Source of the DNA: an uncultured Oxalobacteraceae bacterium | GTDB taxonomy: Bacteria; Pseudomonadota; Gammaproteobacteria; Burkholderiales; Burkholderiaceae | Length of the DNA: 37,885 bases | Direction of reading: 5' to 3' | Assembly: GCA_946479255.1 (NCBI GenBank) | Contig: CAMLFK010000016.1 | Span: 1 to 37,885, forward strand | In this document: positions 21,742 through 29,854 of the stretch, one piece after another | How positions within the stretch are numbered: the stretch's first letter is position 1 | Layout of the letters: each line of letters begins with the position of its first letter | The notes under the pieces: generated by a model | Seen by the model: only the letters and a program-made list of their open reading frames with translations | Database searches by the model: none | What the model was told of the DNA's origin: nothing | Translations under genes and position numbers: made by a program

Positions 21742-22815
21742 ATGAACGACCGCCTGCCCATCCACGAAGCCACGATCGCCGAGCTCAAGGCCCAGATCCG
21801 CCTTGCACAGCGCCGCGTCACCTCCTACGACGTCGCGTTGGCGGCCGGGGTGTCGCAATCGGCGGTATCGCGCTGCTTCCAGCAGGGCGCCAGCGTGTCG
21901 AAGGCAACCCACGCGCGCGTCATGAAGGCGGCCCGGGATCTGGACTACACCCCCAACGCGGCGGCGCGCAGCCTGATCACGCGCCGCTCCAACCTGGTGG
22001 CGGTGCTGATCTCCAGCGAGGTGACACTGCATTACCCGGAAGTGCTGAGCGAACTGGCGCGTGAATTCGGCCGGCACGGCATCCGCATCCTGCTATTCAG
22101 CCTGGCTTTGGGCAGCGACATCGACCACACCCTGACCGAAGTCTGGCAGCACCAGGTCGACGGCGCCGTCGTCGCCGCTCCCCTCGGCGCCGCCCAGCGC
22201 GCCGAATTCGAACGCCGCCAGGTTCCCTTCGTGCTGTTCAACCGCGGTCCGCGCGAAGCGGACGTCAACAGCATCGCCTGCGACCAGCGGGAAGCGGCGC
22301 GCGTGCTGGTCTCGCGCCTGGCCGCGGCCGGCCACAAGCGCTTCGCCATGATCGACGGCCCGCTTGATTCAAGCATCGCCATCGAACGCCGGCGCGCGGT
22401 CAGCGAGCGCCTGGCCGAAATCGGACTGAAGGCGCCGCTGGTGGTCAACGGCAGCTTCGACTACGCCAGCGGCGGCCACGGCATGCGGGAAATCGCGCGG
22501 CGCTCGGACGGCCTGCCCGACGCCGTCATCTGCGGCAACGACGTGATGGCGATCGGCTGCCTCGACACCGCCCGCATTGAAATGAAACTGGAGGTGCCGC
22601 GCCAGCTATCGATCGCCGGCTTCGATGGCATCGCGCCGTCCGCCTGGCTCAGTTACAAGCTGACCACCTTGCGCCAGCCGATGACGAGCATGAGCATTGC
22701 GGCGGCCGATGTGCTGGTCGGCCTGATCCGCGACGCCGCCCGCCCGCCCGAACACCGGGTATTTTCGGCCAGTGTGGTCGAGGGGGATACTGCCCGTCTA
22801 GGCCCCGCCGGCTGA
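21742..22815 (+). CDS. LacI-family transcriptional regulator
   Basis: A 357-aa repressor. The HTH is at about residues 27-48 (TSYDVALAAGVSQSAVSRCF), then the hinge DYTPNAAARSLITRRS and the periplasmic-binding-like effector domain (NLVAVLISS, VPFVLFNRG, HKRFAMIDGP, DAVICGNDVMAIG, IAGFDGI). An unusual ~25-residue N-terminal extension precedes the HTH; LacI proteins usually begin a few residues before it. No later Met gives a better start. No sugar-transport or catabolic genes are adjacent, so it is an orphan and its ligand is unknown. Two short palindromes in its upstream region could be autoregulatory sites. The next gene is 84 nt away on the same strand and may be cotranscribed. Confidence 0.9.
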   Translation: MNDRLPIHEATIAELKAQIRLAQRRVTSYDVALAAGVSQSAVSRCFQQGASVSKATHARVMKAARDLDYTPNAAARSLITRRSNLVAVLISSEVTLHYPEVLSELAREFGRHGIRILLFSLALGSDIDHTLTEVWQHQVDGAVVAAPLGAAQRAEFERRQVPFVLFNRGPREADVNSIACDQREAARVLVSRLAAAGHKRFAMIDGPLDSSIAIERRRAVSERLAEIGLKAPLVVNGSFDYASGGHGMREIARRSDGLPDAVICGNDVMAIGCLDTARIEMKLEVPRQLSIAGFDGIAPSAWLSYKLTTLRQPMTSMSIAAADVLVGLIRDAARPPEHRVFSASVVEGDTARLGPAG

Positions 22816-22899
22816 GCCTCGTATTGACACGGCCAGCCAGGCGTAATAGATTGCATTGCACCGCCCAACGGTTCAAACGGCTCTCCAAGAACAAGCTCA

Positions 22900-23676
22900 A
22901 TGCCAATCAACTTTGCAAGAAAACTGACGGGAAAGCACCGAACCAGAGACGCGAACAGGCAGCTCGGACTGGCCCTGGCATTTGTTGCGGGAGCCATCAA
23001 TGCGGGCGGCTTTCTGGCAATCCAACAATACACCTCGCACATGACCGGCATCGTCTCGACGATGGCCGATCATGTCGCTATCGGCGCCTTTGAGCTTGCG
23101 CTGGCCGGCGTCGGTACACTGCTCGCCTTTGTCGCCGGTGCGGCATGTTCCGCAGTGATGGTGAACTACTCTCGACGGCGCAACAGGCACAGCCAGTACG
23201 CATTTCCCCTTCTTGTCGAAGCCGGGTTGTTGTTTTGTTTCGGGCTCCTCGGGGCCGCCCTGGCCGACATCGAAGCGATCTTTGTTTCCGTCACCGTCAT
23301 GCTGCTAAGCTTCATCATGGGGCTGCAGAATGCGCTCATCACCAAGCTGTCCGATGCCGAAATCCGCACAACGCACATCACGGGCATCGTCACCGATATT
23401 GGTATCGAAATCGGGAAGCTGTGTTATTGGAACAGCGCATCCGCGGCGACGCTGCCAAAGGTGGAGGCAGACCGGCCTCGCCTCATGGTATTGAGCCTGC
23501 TGGCGCTGATGTTCTTCGTCGGGGGCATGATTGGCGCCCTGGGATTCAGGCACTTCGGCTACGCATCAACCGTGCCCCTGGCGCTGGTGCTGATGGCCCT
23601 CGCCAGCGTACCGATCGCCGACGACCTCAATGACTTTGTGCAAAATCGGAAGGGCCGCCCCGGCCGGCCCGTCTAA
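22900..23676 (+). CDS. DUF1275 (YoaK-like) membrane protein
   Basis: A 258-aa integral membrane protein with six or seven hydrophobic segments. Family marks include the early FVAGAINAGGFLAI, SHMTGIVSTMADHVA, LQNALITKLS and ITGIVTDIGIEIGK, all typical of DUF1275. Transport of a small molecule has been proposed for relatives, but the substrate is unknown. It follows the LacI-type gene by 84 nt on the same strand, and could be its target or a passenger. Its 3' end converges on sodC with a 37-bp gap that I cannot resolve into a clear terminator. Confidence 0.85.
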   Translation: MPINFARKLTGKHRTRDANRQLGLALAFVAGAINAGGFLAIQQYTSHMTGIVSTMADHVAIGAFELALAGVGTLLAFVAGAACSAVMVNYSRRRNRHSQYAFPLLVEAGLLFCFGLLGAALADIEAIFVSVTVMLLSFIMGLQNALITKLSDAEIRTTHITGIVTDIGIEIGKLCYWNSASAATLPKVEADRPRLMVLSLLALMFFVGGMIGALGFRHFGYASTVPLALVLMALASVPIADDLNDFVQNRKGRPGRPV

Positions 23677-23713
23677 GTTACCGGCCAGGCAATACCCTGC
23701 CAGATGTTGGCGC

Positions 23714-24238
23714 TTACTGAATGACACCACAAGCAATGCGTGCCCCGCCGCCGCCCAGCGCGGCCGGATGGTCCGCATGGTTGTCGCCGCCCGCATGGAT
23801 CATCAAGGCGCGCATCTTCACATCAGCGAGCTTGAGGCGCGGCGCCAGCACGGGATTGCTGGCGTTGCCCGCCGCATCCACATACAGCCCAGGCAGATCG
23901 CCCACGTGACCATTGCCCCATGGGGCACCATGCTGCTTGGATCCGGCCGGGTCGAGGTGGCCGCCAGCTGCCTGTGCCGGCACCTTTTTGCCATCCTTTT
24001 CCATCGCCGCGCAGCTGGGGTTTTCATGCACGTGAAAACCGTGCAAGCCGGCCGGCAGACCGGCCAGCGACGGCGTGAACACCAGCCCATAGGCCGATTC
24101 GCTGATCTCCACCGTGCCGAGCGGCTTGGCGACACCCTGTTCATCCACAAAACTGATCTGCACGCTGGTCGGGGCGGCTTGGGCGAAGGCAGAGGCAAGC
24201 GTGGCGGCAGCCGCCAGCAACATCGTTAGTTTCTTCAT
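23714..24238 (-). CDS. sodC: Periplasmic Cu/Zn superoxide dismutase
   Basis: A 174-aa exported enzyme that dismutates superoxide in the periplasm. The signal peptide ends near SAFAQA. Metal ligands are recognisable: H69 and H71 in [11 protein letters not shown] (copper), H94 in GGHLDP (bridging), H103, H111 and D114 in [15 protein letters not shown] (zinc), and a later His in GDNHADHP (copper). C76 and C170 should form the conserved disulfide. The frame opens 20 codons upstream, but the start MKKLTMLL fits a signal peptide and is chosen. The gene is divergent from the HTH mini-operon; an operator in that intergenic region carries TTGACA on both strands and might also influence sodC. Confidence 0.94.
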   Translation of the reverse strand: MKKLTMLLAAAATLASAFAQAAPTSVQISFVDEQGVAKPLGTVEISESAYGLVFTPSLAGLPAGLHGFHVHENPSCAAMEKDGKKVPAQAAGGHLDPAGSKQHGAPWGNGHVGDLPGLYVDAAGNASNPVLAPRLKLADVKMRALMIHAGGDNHADHPAALGGGGARIACGVIQ

Positions 24239-24308
24239 GATTAAGTTTGCAAGCGGGTTAAAAATGCAATTAGAACATGAAAATACGGCTGTGCCCATTC
24301 GATCAGCA

Positions 24309-24326
24309 TGTCAACCCATGTTGACA
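24309..24326. promoter_or_regulatory. Operator 1 of the HTH mini-operon
   Basis: TGTCAAC-CCAT-GTTGACA, perfect 7-4-7 inverted repeat. Its right arm contains the -35 TTGACA (24321-24326). The same GTCAAC-N4-GTTGAC core recurs at 24338-24353. Confidence 0.75.
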
Positions 24327-24349
24327 AAAGCGGGGCCGTCAACTAAAGT
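24321..24349 (+). promoter_or_regulatory. Promoter of the HTH mini-operon (leaderless)
   Basis: Consensus TTGACA at 24321-24326 and TAAAGT at 24344-24349, exactly 17 bp apart. Counting 7 bp downstream of the -10 puts the transcription start at or next to 24356, the A of the ATG. The mRNA would therefore lack a 5' leader. Both hexamers are overlapped by matching operators. Confidence 0.75.
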
Positions 24350-24354
24350 TGACG
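24337..24354. promoter_or_regulatory. Operator 2 of the HTH mini-operon
   Basis: CGTCAAC-TAAA-GTTGACG, perfect 7-4-7 inverted repeat whose centre is the start of the -10 hexamer. It ends 1 bp before the start codon. Centre-to-centre distance to operator 1 is 28 bp. Confidence 0.75.
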
Positions 24355-24355
24355 A

Positions 24356-24589
24356 ATGACGCCACTCCATCACATCGAACTGCCCGAGGAACCGGGCGAC
24401 GCCCTGGCCGCGGTCCTGGCGCTGCGGCTGCTGGCCGATCAGCTGGAACGCAAGGCGGTGCGCAAGGCCGTCGCGCAGGGATGGAGCTGGGCGCAGATCG
24501 CCGAAGCGCTGGGCGTGTCCCGGCAGGCGGCTCACAAGAAGCACGCGGCCATGGTGGCCGCATCCGGTCCGGACGCGAAGGAAAACTAA
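24356..24589 (+). CDS. Small HTH DNA-binding protein, likely autoregulator
   Basis: A 77-aa protein. After an acidic/helical N-terminus (LALRLLADQLERKAVRKAV) comes a helix-turn-helix in GWSWAQIAEALGVSRQAAHK. The same layout, with WxxIAxALGVxRQAxHKKH, is common in actinobacteria next to Clp N-terminal-domain proteins; that comparison is from memory of the family. It is predicted to be translated from a leaderless mRNA and to repress itself through the two GTCAAC-N4-GTTGAC operators. The two following short genes appear to be in the same unit. No ligand-binding domain is present. Confidence 0.8.
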   Translation: MTPLHHIELPEEPGDALAAVLALRLLADQLERKAVRKAVAQGWSWAQIAEALGVSRQAAHKKHAAMVAASGPDAKEN

Positions 24590-24590
24590 C

Positions 24591-24716
24591 ATGCTCAAAG
24601 CGATCAAGAACATGCTGTACGACGTGCGCACCATTAACGCCCTCAGCCTGGAAGCCGAACGGCTGGCACGCATGGCGGCGCTGGAAGACGATTCGGCGCG
24701 ACGCCGGCCGGCGTGA
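24591..24716 (+). CDS. 41-aa peptide, second gene of the HTH mini-operon
   Basis: A short ORF starting 1 nt after the HTH gene stop, preceded by AAGGA at a suitable distance. It begins MLKAIKNMLYDVRTINALSL and is a charged, amphipathic helical peptide. Its stop overlaps a GTG that opens the third gene (GTGA). Tight spacing on both sides and a good ribosome binding site support real translation. It resembles no family I recognise. An alternative is that it and the third gene are fragments of one ancestral gene split by a frameshift. Confidence 0.5.
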   Translation: MLKAIKNMLYDVRTINALSLEAERLARMAALEDDSARRRPA

Positions 24717-24982
24717 AGGCGGCCATTGCGGCCGTCCGCCAGGGCGCGCTGGCCGGGATTGGGATCGCGGCCGATGCCGAAACTGCGCTGAACACACCGC
24801 CGCCCAAGCTGTTCGACGCCGCCGCCTCGGGCAAGGCGCTGGTGCATGCCCTGCCCAAACTGCGCCGCGCACATGGCGATGGCCGCCTGCTGGGCGCGCA
24901 CGTGCTGCTGGCGGTGGCTGCCATGCCGCACAGCACAGCGGCGCGCAGCAATTACGCCCCGCCTCCTTGGCCTTGTCCATGA
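24713..24982 (+). CDS. 89-aa protein resembling one Clp N-terminal repeat
   Basis: An ORF with GTG start overlapping the preceding stop. Residues ~34-70 (FDAAASGKALVHALPKLRRA then HGDGRLLGAHVLLAVAA) follow the pattern of a Clp N-terminal repeat: F-x3-A-x3-AL-x2-A, basic residues, G, then G-x-H-xLLA. In ClpA/ClpB such repeats bind substrates or adaptors; stand-alone versions are of unknown function. It would contain only one repeat, against two in a full domain. The Clp-N assignment is by eye and tentative. It is the last gene of the mini-operon and ends 28 nt before the converging haloperoxidase gene. Confidence 0.5.
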   Translation: MKAAIAAVRQGALAGIGIAADAETALNTPPPKLFDAAASGKALVHALPKLRRAHGDGRLLGAHVLLAVAAMPHSTAARSNYAPPPWPCP

Positions 24983-25010
24983 ATGACGGTTTTGCGGCTA
25001 GTGGTAAGAG

Positions 25011-26477
25011 CTACCTCGCTGGCCGCACCAGTCCCCGCCGGAACACCTCATCGGCAACACCGCGTCCCATCACCATCCCCGCGCTGCGGTCGAACTGCCA
25101 ATGAACTCCAAGGTAGATGCGGCTCTGGCCATTTTCATATTCGGCCTGCGACAGCGACTGGAAACCACGCGGCATGCGCGGCCGCACCGTCCCGTCGTTG
25201 TCGCGCGTGATGCCATTGAGTTCATCGGACACGAAGGTAAAGGCGAGCCCATCGCCATACAGCCTGCGCAGCATCTGGAACATCGCACTGCCCAGTCCGG
25301 AATGGCCGGACACATACGCTGGAAACGGCGGCGTGAAATCGGGTCCGGTCAGGTTGCTGGCCTGGCTGCCAAGCGGCGTCCATCCCGGATCGCTCCGGGT
25401 GGCGAAATTGCCGTCGCCGCCCTCGCGGATGGCGGTGACGGGACGCCAGAAGTCGTAGGCGTACTTGCTGTCCCAGACTGCGATGGCGGCATCGGCCATG
25501 GCCGCGTTGACCAGGGCTAGTGCGCGCGCCAGTTCGAGCGCGTCGCCGGCACGCGGCATGGCCAGTTGCACGGCGATCTGATTGTACAAACGCGGCGGCG
25601 TACCGATCCAGGCGCTGCCGTCGTACGACCAGAAGATGCCCACCGCGGTCTGCGCGGCGCTGCGCTGCGTGGGCGTGGTGATGCCGTCGCCACCCAGCTG
25701 CCTGACTTCATTGAAGGCCCTGGCGTAAGCATCGCTGGTGAGCGCCGGCGGAGGGGGTGCGCGGAACTGCGCGGGCGATATGATCACGAAGGGACGCACC
25801 CTGCGCCAGTACGCGCCCAGCGCGATGCGGCTGCGGCTGACGGGGTCGGGACGCCAGACACCCGGCCCGCTGGCGGGAAAATAATCCTGGCCCACCAGCG
25901 CCTCGGCATAGTAAGTGCCATCGTTGGCGCGCAGCGCCAGGATGGCCGATGCGGCGCGTTTGCCCAGCTCGACCCCGTTGAGCTTGGCGCGCCCGGCCGG
26001 CAGGCGTGCCAGATCCGCGCGCAGCAGATCATCCAGCCGGGCGCGCTGGCGCGGGTACAGCGTGGCCAGGGTGTCGTGGGCTGCCTGGGCGATGACGGCG
26101 TCGCTTAGGGTATCGTCGAATGCCGCCAACGGGCCGCTGTAGGAAGGATAGCGCCGGTAGATGGCATTGATCCCGTCGAAGACGGCCAGGTGGACGATCG
26201 CCAGGGCCCGGCTGGAACGAGCCGGGCCGAGCTGGTCGGGGCTGCCGGGATTGAGAGCCGTAATGGCCGGCGTATGGTCGAGCGCGTCGGCGCACAGCGC
26301 GATCTCGTTCCAGTAAGCCAGGCGGGCTTTGGCGTTCGGCCCCGGCGGCGGCTGGTAGCGCGGCGGCAACTCGCGCGTGCCGGGCTGGGTCAGGTATTGC
26401 GGCGGCGCCCCTGGCTGGGCAGCCGCGCCGATGAACATCAGGAATGTAAACAGCAAAATCATGCCGCGCGGCTTCAT
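25011..26477 (-). CDS. Exported vanadium-dependent haloperoxidase-like protein
   Basis: A 488-aa protein with signal peptide MKPRGMILLFTFLMFIGAAA. The C-terminal half has the vanadate/phosphate pocket shared by vanadium haloperoxidases and PAP2 phosphatases: K and R in KYAYDFWRPVTAIR, S-G-H in FPAYVSGHSGLGSAMF, and R-x4-H in SRIYLGVHWQFD, where the last His would bind vanadate. The N-terminal region (ARSSRALAIVHLAVFDGINA) is the usual helical domain of bacterial members. It could oxidise halides with peroxide or act as an acid phosphatase; sequence alone does not decide. It is a single gene with a 19-bp palindrome just upstream of its start. GGAG precedes the ATG. Confidence 0.85.
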   Translation of the reverse strand: MKPRGMILLFTFLMFIGAAAQPGAPPQYLTQPGTRELPPRYQPPPGPNAKARLAYWNEIALCADALDHTPAITALNPGSPDQLGPARSSRALAIVHLAVFDGINAIYRRYPSYSGPLAAFDDTLSDAVIAQAAHDTLATLYPRQRARLDDLLRADLARLPAGRAKLNGVELGKRAASAILALRANDGTYYAEALVGQDYFPASGPGVWRPDPVSRSRIALGAYWRRVRPFVIISPAQFRAPPPPALTSDAYARAFNEVRQLGGDGITTPTQRSAAQTAVGIFWSYDGSAWIGTPPRLYNQIAVQLAMPRAGDALELARALALVNAAMADAAIAVWDSKYAYDFWRPVTAIREGGDGNFATRSDPGWTPLGSQASNLTGPDFTPPFPAYVSGHSGLGSAMFQMLRRLYGDGLAFTFVSDELNGITRDNDGTVRPRMPRGFQSLSQAEYENGQSRIYLGVHWQFDRSAGMVMGRGVADEVFRRGLVRPAR

Positions 26478-26492
26478 GGTCGTCTCCGTTCA

Positions 26493-26511
26493 GATTGATA
26501 ACTGATCAATC
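26493..26511. promoter_or_regulatory. Palindrome upstream of the haloperoxidase gene
   Basis: GATTGAT-N5-ATCAATC, perfect 7-bp arms, 15 nt before the start codon region. It probably overlaps the promoter or early leader. The binding protein is unknown. The rest of 26512-26622 shows nothing I can assign. Confidence 0.5.
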
Positions 26512-26622
26512 GAGCGTACGAACTCGTCCGTTGAAACACAAGCGCTAGCGGAGCGACCTTTGACTGCGGCCAGTGGCCATTCCCGAATGCATGGAAGACC
26601 TTCTTGAGCTGGAGAAAAATGA

Positions 26623-27981
26623 TCAGTCAGGAGCGGGCGCGGCCTGAAATGTCACCAGCGCATGTAAGCCAGTGGCCGGCGGCACGGCATTCCGGAGTTC
26701 GATGACCGCACCGATGCCGGCGGCCACTGTGCGGGTGATCGCCAATCCCAGCCCCGAGCCGATCTCACCGTTACCGAGCACGCGGTAGAACGGGTCGAAC
26801 ACCCGCTCAAGCTCGTCAAGCGGAATCCCTGGCCCGGTGTCGTTGACCTGCAGGGCCACCAGCGCGCCGCGCTGCTCGACCGCGATGTCGATGCGCCCGC
26901 CCGGCGGCGTGTAGCGGATCGCATTGTCGACCAGGTTCTTGAGCAGGATCTTCAAGTCCACCGGCTTGGCTTGTACGCGCGCGCTCACCGCGCCCAGCAC
27001 GCCCAGGTCGATCTGCTTTTCCTCGGCCAGCGGCACCAGGTCTTCCAGCAGCTCGCGGATCACCGGTTCGAGCGCCACGCTTTCCTGCGCAGCGCTGGCC
27101 GGCTCCTGCATGCGCGCCAGGGTCAGCAGCTGGTCGAGCAAAACACGGGTGCGCTTGAGCCCTTGAATGAGGGCCTGCAGGCGGCTGCGCGCTTCATCGG
27201 GCATGGGTGCGGCCGCCAGCCGTTCGGCCTGCAGCGACATGGCCGTCAGCGGCGAGCGCAGCTCATGGGCGGCGTCGGCGATGAAGCGCCGTTGCAGCGC
27301 CATCGAGCGGCCCATGCGCCCCAGCAGCTGGTTAATTTCGCGCACGAAGGGCCACGCTTCGGAAGGCAGCCCGGCTTCGCTCAAGTCACCCAGATCGCCC
27401 TCGCCGCGGCGCTCCAGGCCGGCCGCCAGCGTGGTGAAGGGGATAAGCATCTGGCGCACCACCACGCCCACCAGCACCAGCAGCAGCGGCACCAGGAACA
27501 GAATCGGCGCCACCGTGCGCAAGGCGCTCACCCGCGCCGCCGCATCGCGCACGCGGGTCTGCTGGCCGACCGCCACCCGCACCCCGTTGGGCCTGGACTT
27601 GACGAACACCCGCCAATGCTCGTGCCCCACCGTGACGGTCTGCAGCCCATCTTTCAGCAGCGGCGAAAAGTTCGGCGGGCGAATCCGCTCGGGCTGCGCA
27701 TAGGCGCCGGCCCAAGGCAGGAAGCGCACCACCACGCGCGCATCGAAGTCGACGTCGCCGGCCTTTTCGCGCGCCATCGGCGATGCCGGCACCGCATCCA
27801 GGCGGCTGATCAGGTAGCCGGTCTGCTGCAGCTGGTTGTCCTGCAGGCGGTGCGCCTCGTCGAGCGCGGCCACGAAGGCGAAGGTGCCGGCGACGGCGGC
27901 AATGAGCACAATCGCCACCGACAGCCACAGCGACAGGCGAAACCTCAGCGAATGCGCTAGGGCGCCTTCGGAACCATCCAT
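26623..27981 (-). CDS. Sensor histidine kinase (QseC/PmrB-like)
   Basis: A 452-aa inner-membrane kinase. Spans at about 15-40 and 155-178 flank a ~110-residue periplasmic sensor. HAMP-like linker, then the H-box FIADAAHELRSPLTA with His239, N-box NLVDNAIRYTPPGG, G1 VNDTGPGIP, F-box FDPFYR and G2 GSGLGLAITR are all intact. It begins 25 nt inside the response-regulator gene, in another frame, so the two are coupled. It is the last of five overlapping genes that also include an antiporter-like protein and a YbdK ligase. The signal is unknown; the sequence resembles two-component kinases of the QseC/TctE/PmrB type. Confidence 0.93.
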   Translation of the reverse strand: MDGSEGALAHSLRFRLSLWLSVAIVLIAAVAGTFAFVAALDEAHRLQDNQLQQTGYLISRLDAVPASPMAREKAGDVDFDARVVVRFLPWAGAYAQPERIRPPNFSPLLKDGLQTVTVGHEHWRVFVKSRPNGVRVAVGQQTRVRDAAARVSALRTVAPILFLVPLLLVLVGVVVRQMLIPFTTLAAGLERRGEGDLGDLSEAGLPSEAWPFVREINQLLGRMGRSMALQRRFIADAAHELRSPLTAMSLQAERLAAAPMPDEARSRLQALIQGLKRTRVLLDQLLTLARMQEPASAAQESVALEPVIRELLEDLVPLAEEKQIDLGVLGAVSARVQAKPVDLKILLKNLVDNAIRYTPPGGRIDIAVEQRGALVALQVNDTGPGIPLDELERVFDPFYRVLGNGEIGSGLGLAITRTVAAGIGAVIELRNAVPPATGLHALVTFQAAPAPD

Positions 27982-28619
27982 CCCACACCTCGCACGTTCT
28001 TGATACTGTCGCTGCCGAGCTTCTTGCGCAGCGAATGAATGAGGAACTCGACCGCATTGCTCTCGACTTCCTCGTTCCAGCCATACAGTCGGTGTTCCAG
28101 CTCGCTGCGCGACAGGATGGCACCGGGGCGCAGCAGCAGCGCCTGCAGCAGCGAAAACTCGCGCGCCGTCAGGCGCACCACCGCCTCGCCGCGCAAGGCT
28201 TCGTGGGTGGCCGGGTCGAGCGTGATCACTCCGTTCGACAAGCTGGGGCCGGCGCTGCTTTCCTTGCGCCGCGTGACCGCCCGCATGCGCGCCATCAGCT
28301 CGCTCATTTCGAAGGGCTTGACCAGGTAATCGTCGGCGCCGGCGTCGAGCCCCGCGACCCGGTCCTCGGTGGCGTCGCGCGCGGTCAGTACCACGATCGG
28401 CACATCGTTGTTCGCCCCGCGCAGGATGCGCAGCACTTGCATGCCGTCGGTGCGCGGCAGTCCCAGGTCAAGCAGCACCAGGCCGTAGCTGAGCGTCTCC
28501 AGCGTGGCCAGCGCCGCCTGGCCGTCGCGCACCCAGTCGACCGCGTAGCTGGCGTCGCGCAGTCCCTGCTGCACCACGCTGCCGATCATCGGATCATCCT
28601 CCACCAGCAATACCCTCAT
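27957..28619 (-). CDS. OmpR-family response regulator (QseB/PmrA-like)
   Basis: A 220-aa regulator. The receiver domain has acidic pocket E7/D8/D9, phospho-acceptor D51 (LVLLDLGLPRTDG), T79 and K101 (DDYLVKPF). The C-terminal winged helix includes REFSLLQALLLRPGAILSRS and ESNAVEFLIHSLRKKLG, typical of OmpR/PhoB-type DNA binding. Its ATG overlaps the YbdK stop as ATGA, and its 3' end overlaps the kinase start. It may autoregulate the whole five-gene operon; OmpR-type proteins usually bind direct repeats, and I see none clearly upstream of the first gene, only an inverted repeat. Confidence 0.95.
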   Translation of the reverse strand: MRVLLVEDDPMIGSVVQQGLRDASYAVDWVRDGQAALATLETLSYGLVLLDLGLPRTDGMQVLRILRGANNDVPIVVLTARDATEDRVAGLDAGADDYLVKPFEMSELMARMRAVTRRKESSAGPSLSNGVITLDPATHEALRGEAVVRLTAREFSLLQALLLRPGAILSRSELEHRLYGWNEEVESNAVEFLIHSLRKKLGSDSIKNVRGVGWMVPKAP

Positions 28620-29854
28620 GGGCGCACCACTCCCGGCCGCGCCGGCGGCAGTGCCTGTTCGAACATCTCGCTTGCCACCCGCGACAAATCATTCATGCCG
28701 GCTCCCGCCGCCATCTGTGCGGTCAACCATCGTGCCTGCCCACCGTCCATCATCAATTCACCGATCATCTCACATGCCTTGCCAAAGCCCGGATCCGCCG
28801 AGCGCGCGGCAAGGCGTTCCAGGTCCATCATCACCACCTCGCGCACTGGGCGCGCCACGCCGCTGCAGGGGTCGATCCATGCGGCCGCAACCCCGTCGCG
28901 CGCCGCATTAAACCGGTTCCACGTATAGAGCTCGCGCGAATCGCCGCCGGGCCACTGTCCGGGATTGGCCATCACCTCGACGCATAGCTCGCGCGCATAC
29001 GCCGCCAGCGCCGCCGCGTAGGCCGGATGCAGGGGCGTATCGAGCACGCGCAGCTCGACCGTGCCGTATTCGGGCTTGGGCCGCACGTCCCAGTAGAAGT
29101 CCTTGATGCTGTTGACGATGCCATGCCCGGCCAGTTGCGCGAAGTGACTGGCGAAACTGTCCCAGCTGCGTATATGCGAAGGCATGATGCCGCTCATGGG
29201 GAAAGCCCCCACCACATTGCTGCGGGCGCTGCAAAAACCCGAATCCTCGCCCTGCCAGCACGGCGAATTGGCGGACAGCGCGATGAACAGCGGCGCGCGC
29301 TGGGTCAGCCAGGCGCACACCCGGATCGCTTCGTCGGCGTCCGGCACGCCGATGTGCACATGCATGCCGAACACGGTAAACATCTTGGCCAGGTAGCCGA
29401 ACTTGCGGGCCGATTCGCGGTAGCGCTCCTTGGGATATATGCGCTGCTCGTTCCACTTCTGGAACGGGTGGGCGCCCCCGCCCGACACCGCCGCACCCAC
29501 CTGGAAGGCGGCGCGCTGTACGCTGGCGCGGATCTCCTCGATTTCGTCGGCAGCGGCCTCGTAACCATCCAGGATCGAGGTCGCCACTTCCAGCATCGAG
29601 GTGGTGATTTCCGGCGTCGCCACCCAGCGCTTGTCCTGCATGTCGAGCAGGCGCAGGATATCCGGTGCCGCCGGCAGCAGGTCATAGGTGAGCCGGTCGA
29701 GCACCATCAGTTCCAGTTCGATGCCCATCGTGCCCATGCGCGAGCAGTTGAACGGCGGCAGGAAGGCCGGTCCCTTGCCGGCCACCGCCAGCGCCTGCGC
29801 TCCTTCCCGGTCCACGATTTCAGCCATACTTTCAGCCATGTTCATCTCCTTCAT
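28616..29854 (-). CDS. ybdK: YbdK-family carboxylate-amine ligase
   Basis: A 412-aa member of the GCS2/YbdK family, ATP-dependent enzymes that join a carboxylate to an amine; E. coli YbdK has weak gamma-glutamate-cysteine ligase activity. Motifs: GTMGIELELMVLDRLTYDL at the start of the fold, TPEITTSMLEVAT, FGMHVHIGVPDADEAI, SANSPCWQGEDSGF and EYGTVELRVLDTP. The true substrate is unknown. Its N-terminus overlaps the antiporter gene by 23 nt; Met at codons 4, 6 and 10 are alternatives. Its stop overlaps the response-regulator start. Being encoded between a transporter and a two-component system is unusual for this enzyme and suggests that its product or substrate matters for envelope or ion stress. 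Confidence 0.9.
   Translation of the reverse strand: MKEMNMAESMAEIVDREGAQALAVAGKGPAFLPPFNCSRMGTMGIELELMVLDRLTYDLLPAAPDILRLLDMQDKRWVATPEITTSMLEVATSILDGYEAAADEIEEIRASVQRAAFQVGAAVSGGGAHPFQKWNEQRIYPKERYRESARKFGYLAKMFTVFGMHVHIGVPDADEAIRVCAWLTQRAPLFIALSANSPCWQGEDSGFCSARSNVVGAFPMSGIMPSHIRSWDSFASHFAQLAGHGIVNSIKDFYWDVRPKPEYGTVELRVLDTPLHPAYAAALAAYARELCVEVMANPGQWPGGDSRELYTWNRFNAARDGVAAAWIDPCSGVARPVREVVMMDLERLAARSADPGFGKACEMIGELMMDGGQARWLTAQMAAGAGMNDLSRVASEMFEQALPPARPGVVRP

Noticed and set aside
23677..23713. Terminator between the DUF1275 gene and sodC
   Set aside because: Only short, mismatched GC-rich arms and no T-tract.
24349..25104. 251-codon frame starting at TTG 24349
   Set aside because: Starts inside the -10/operator region and reads across three better-supported small genes in another frame.
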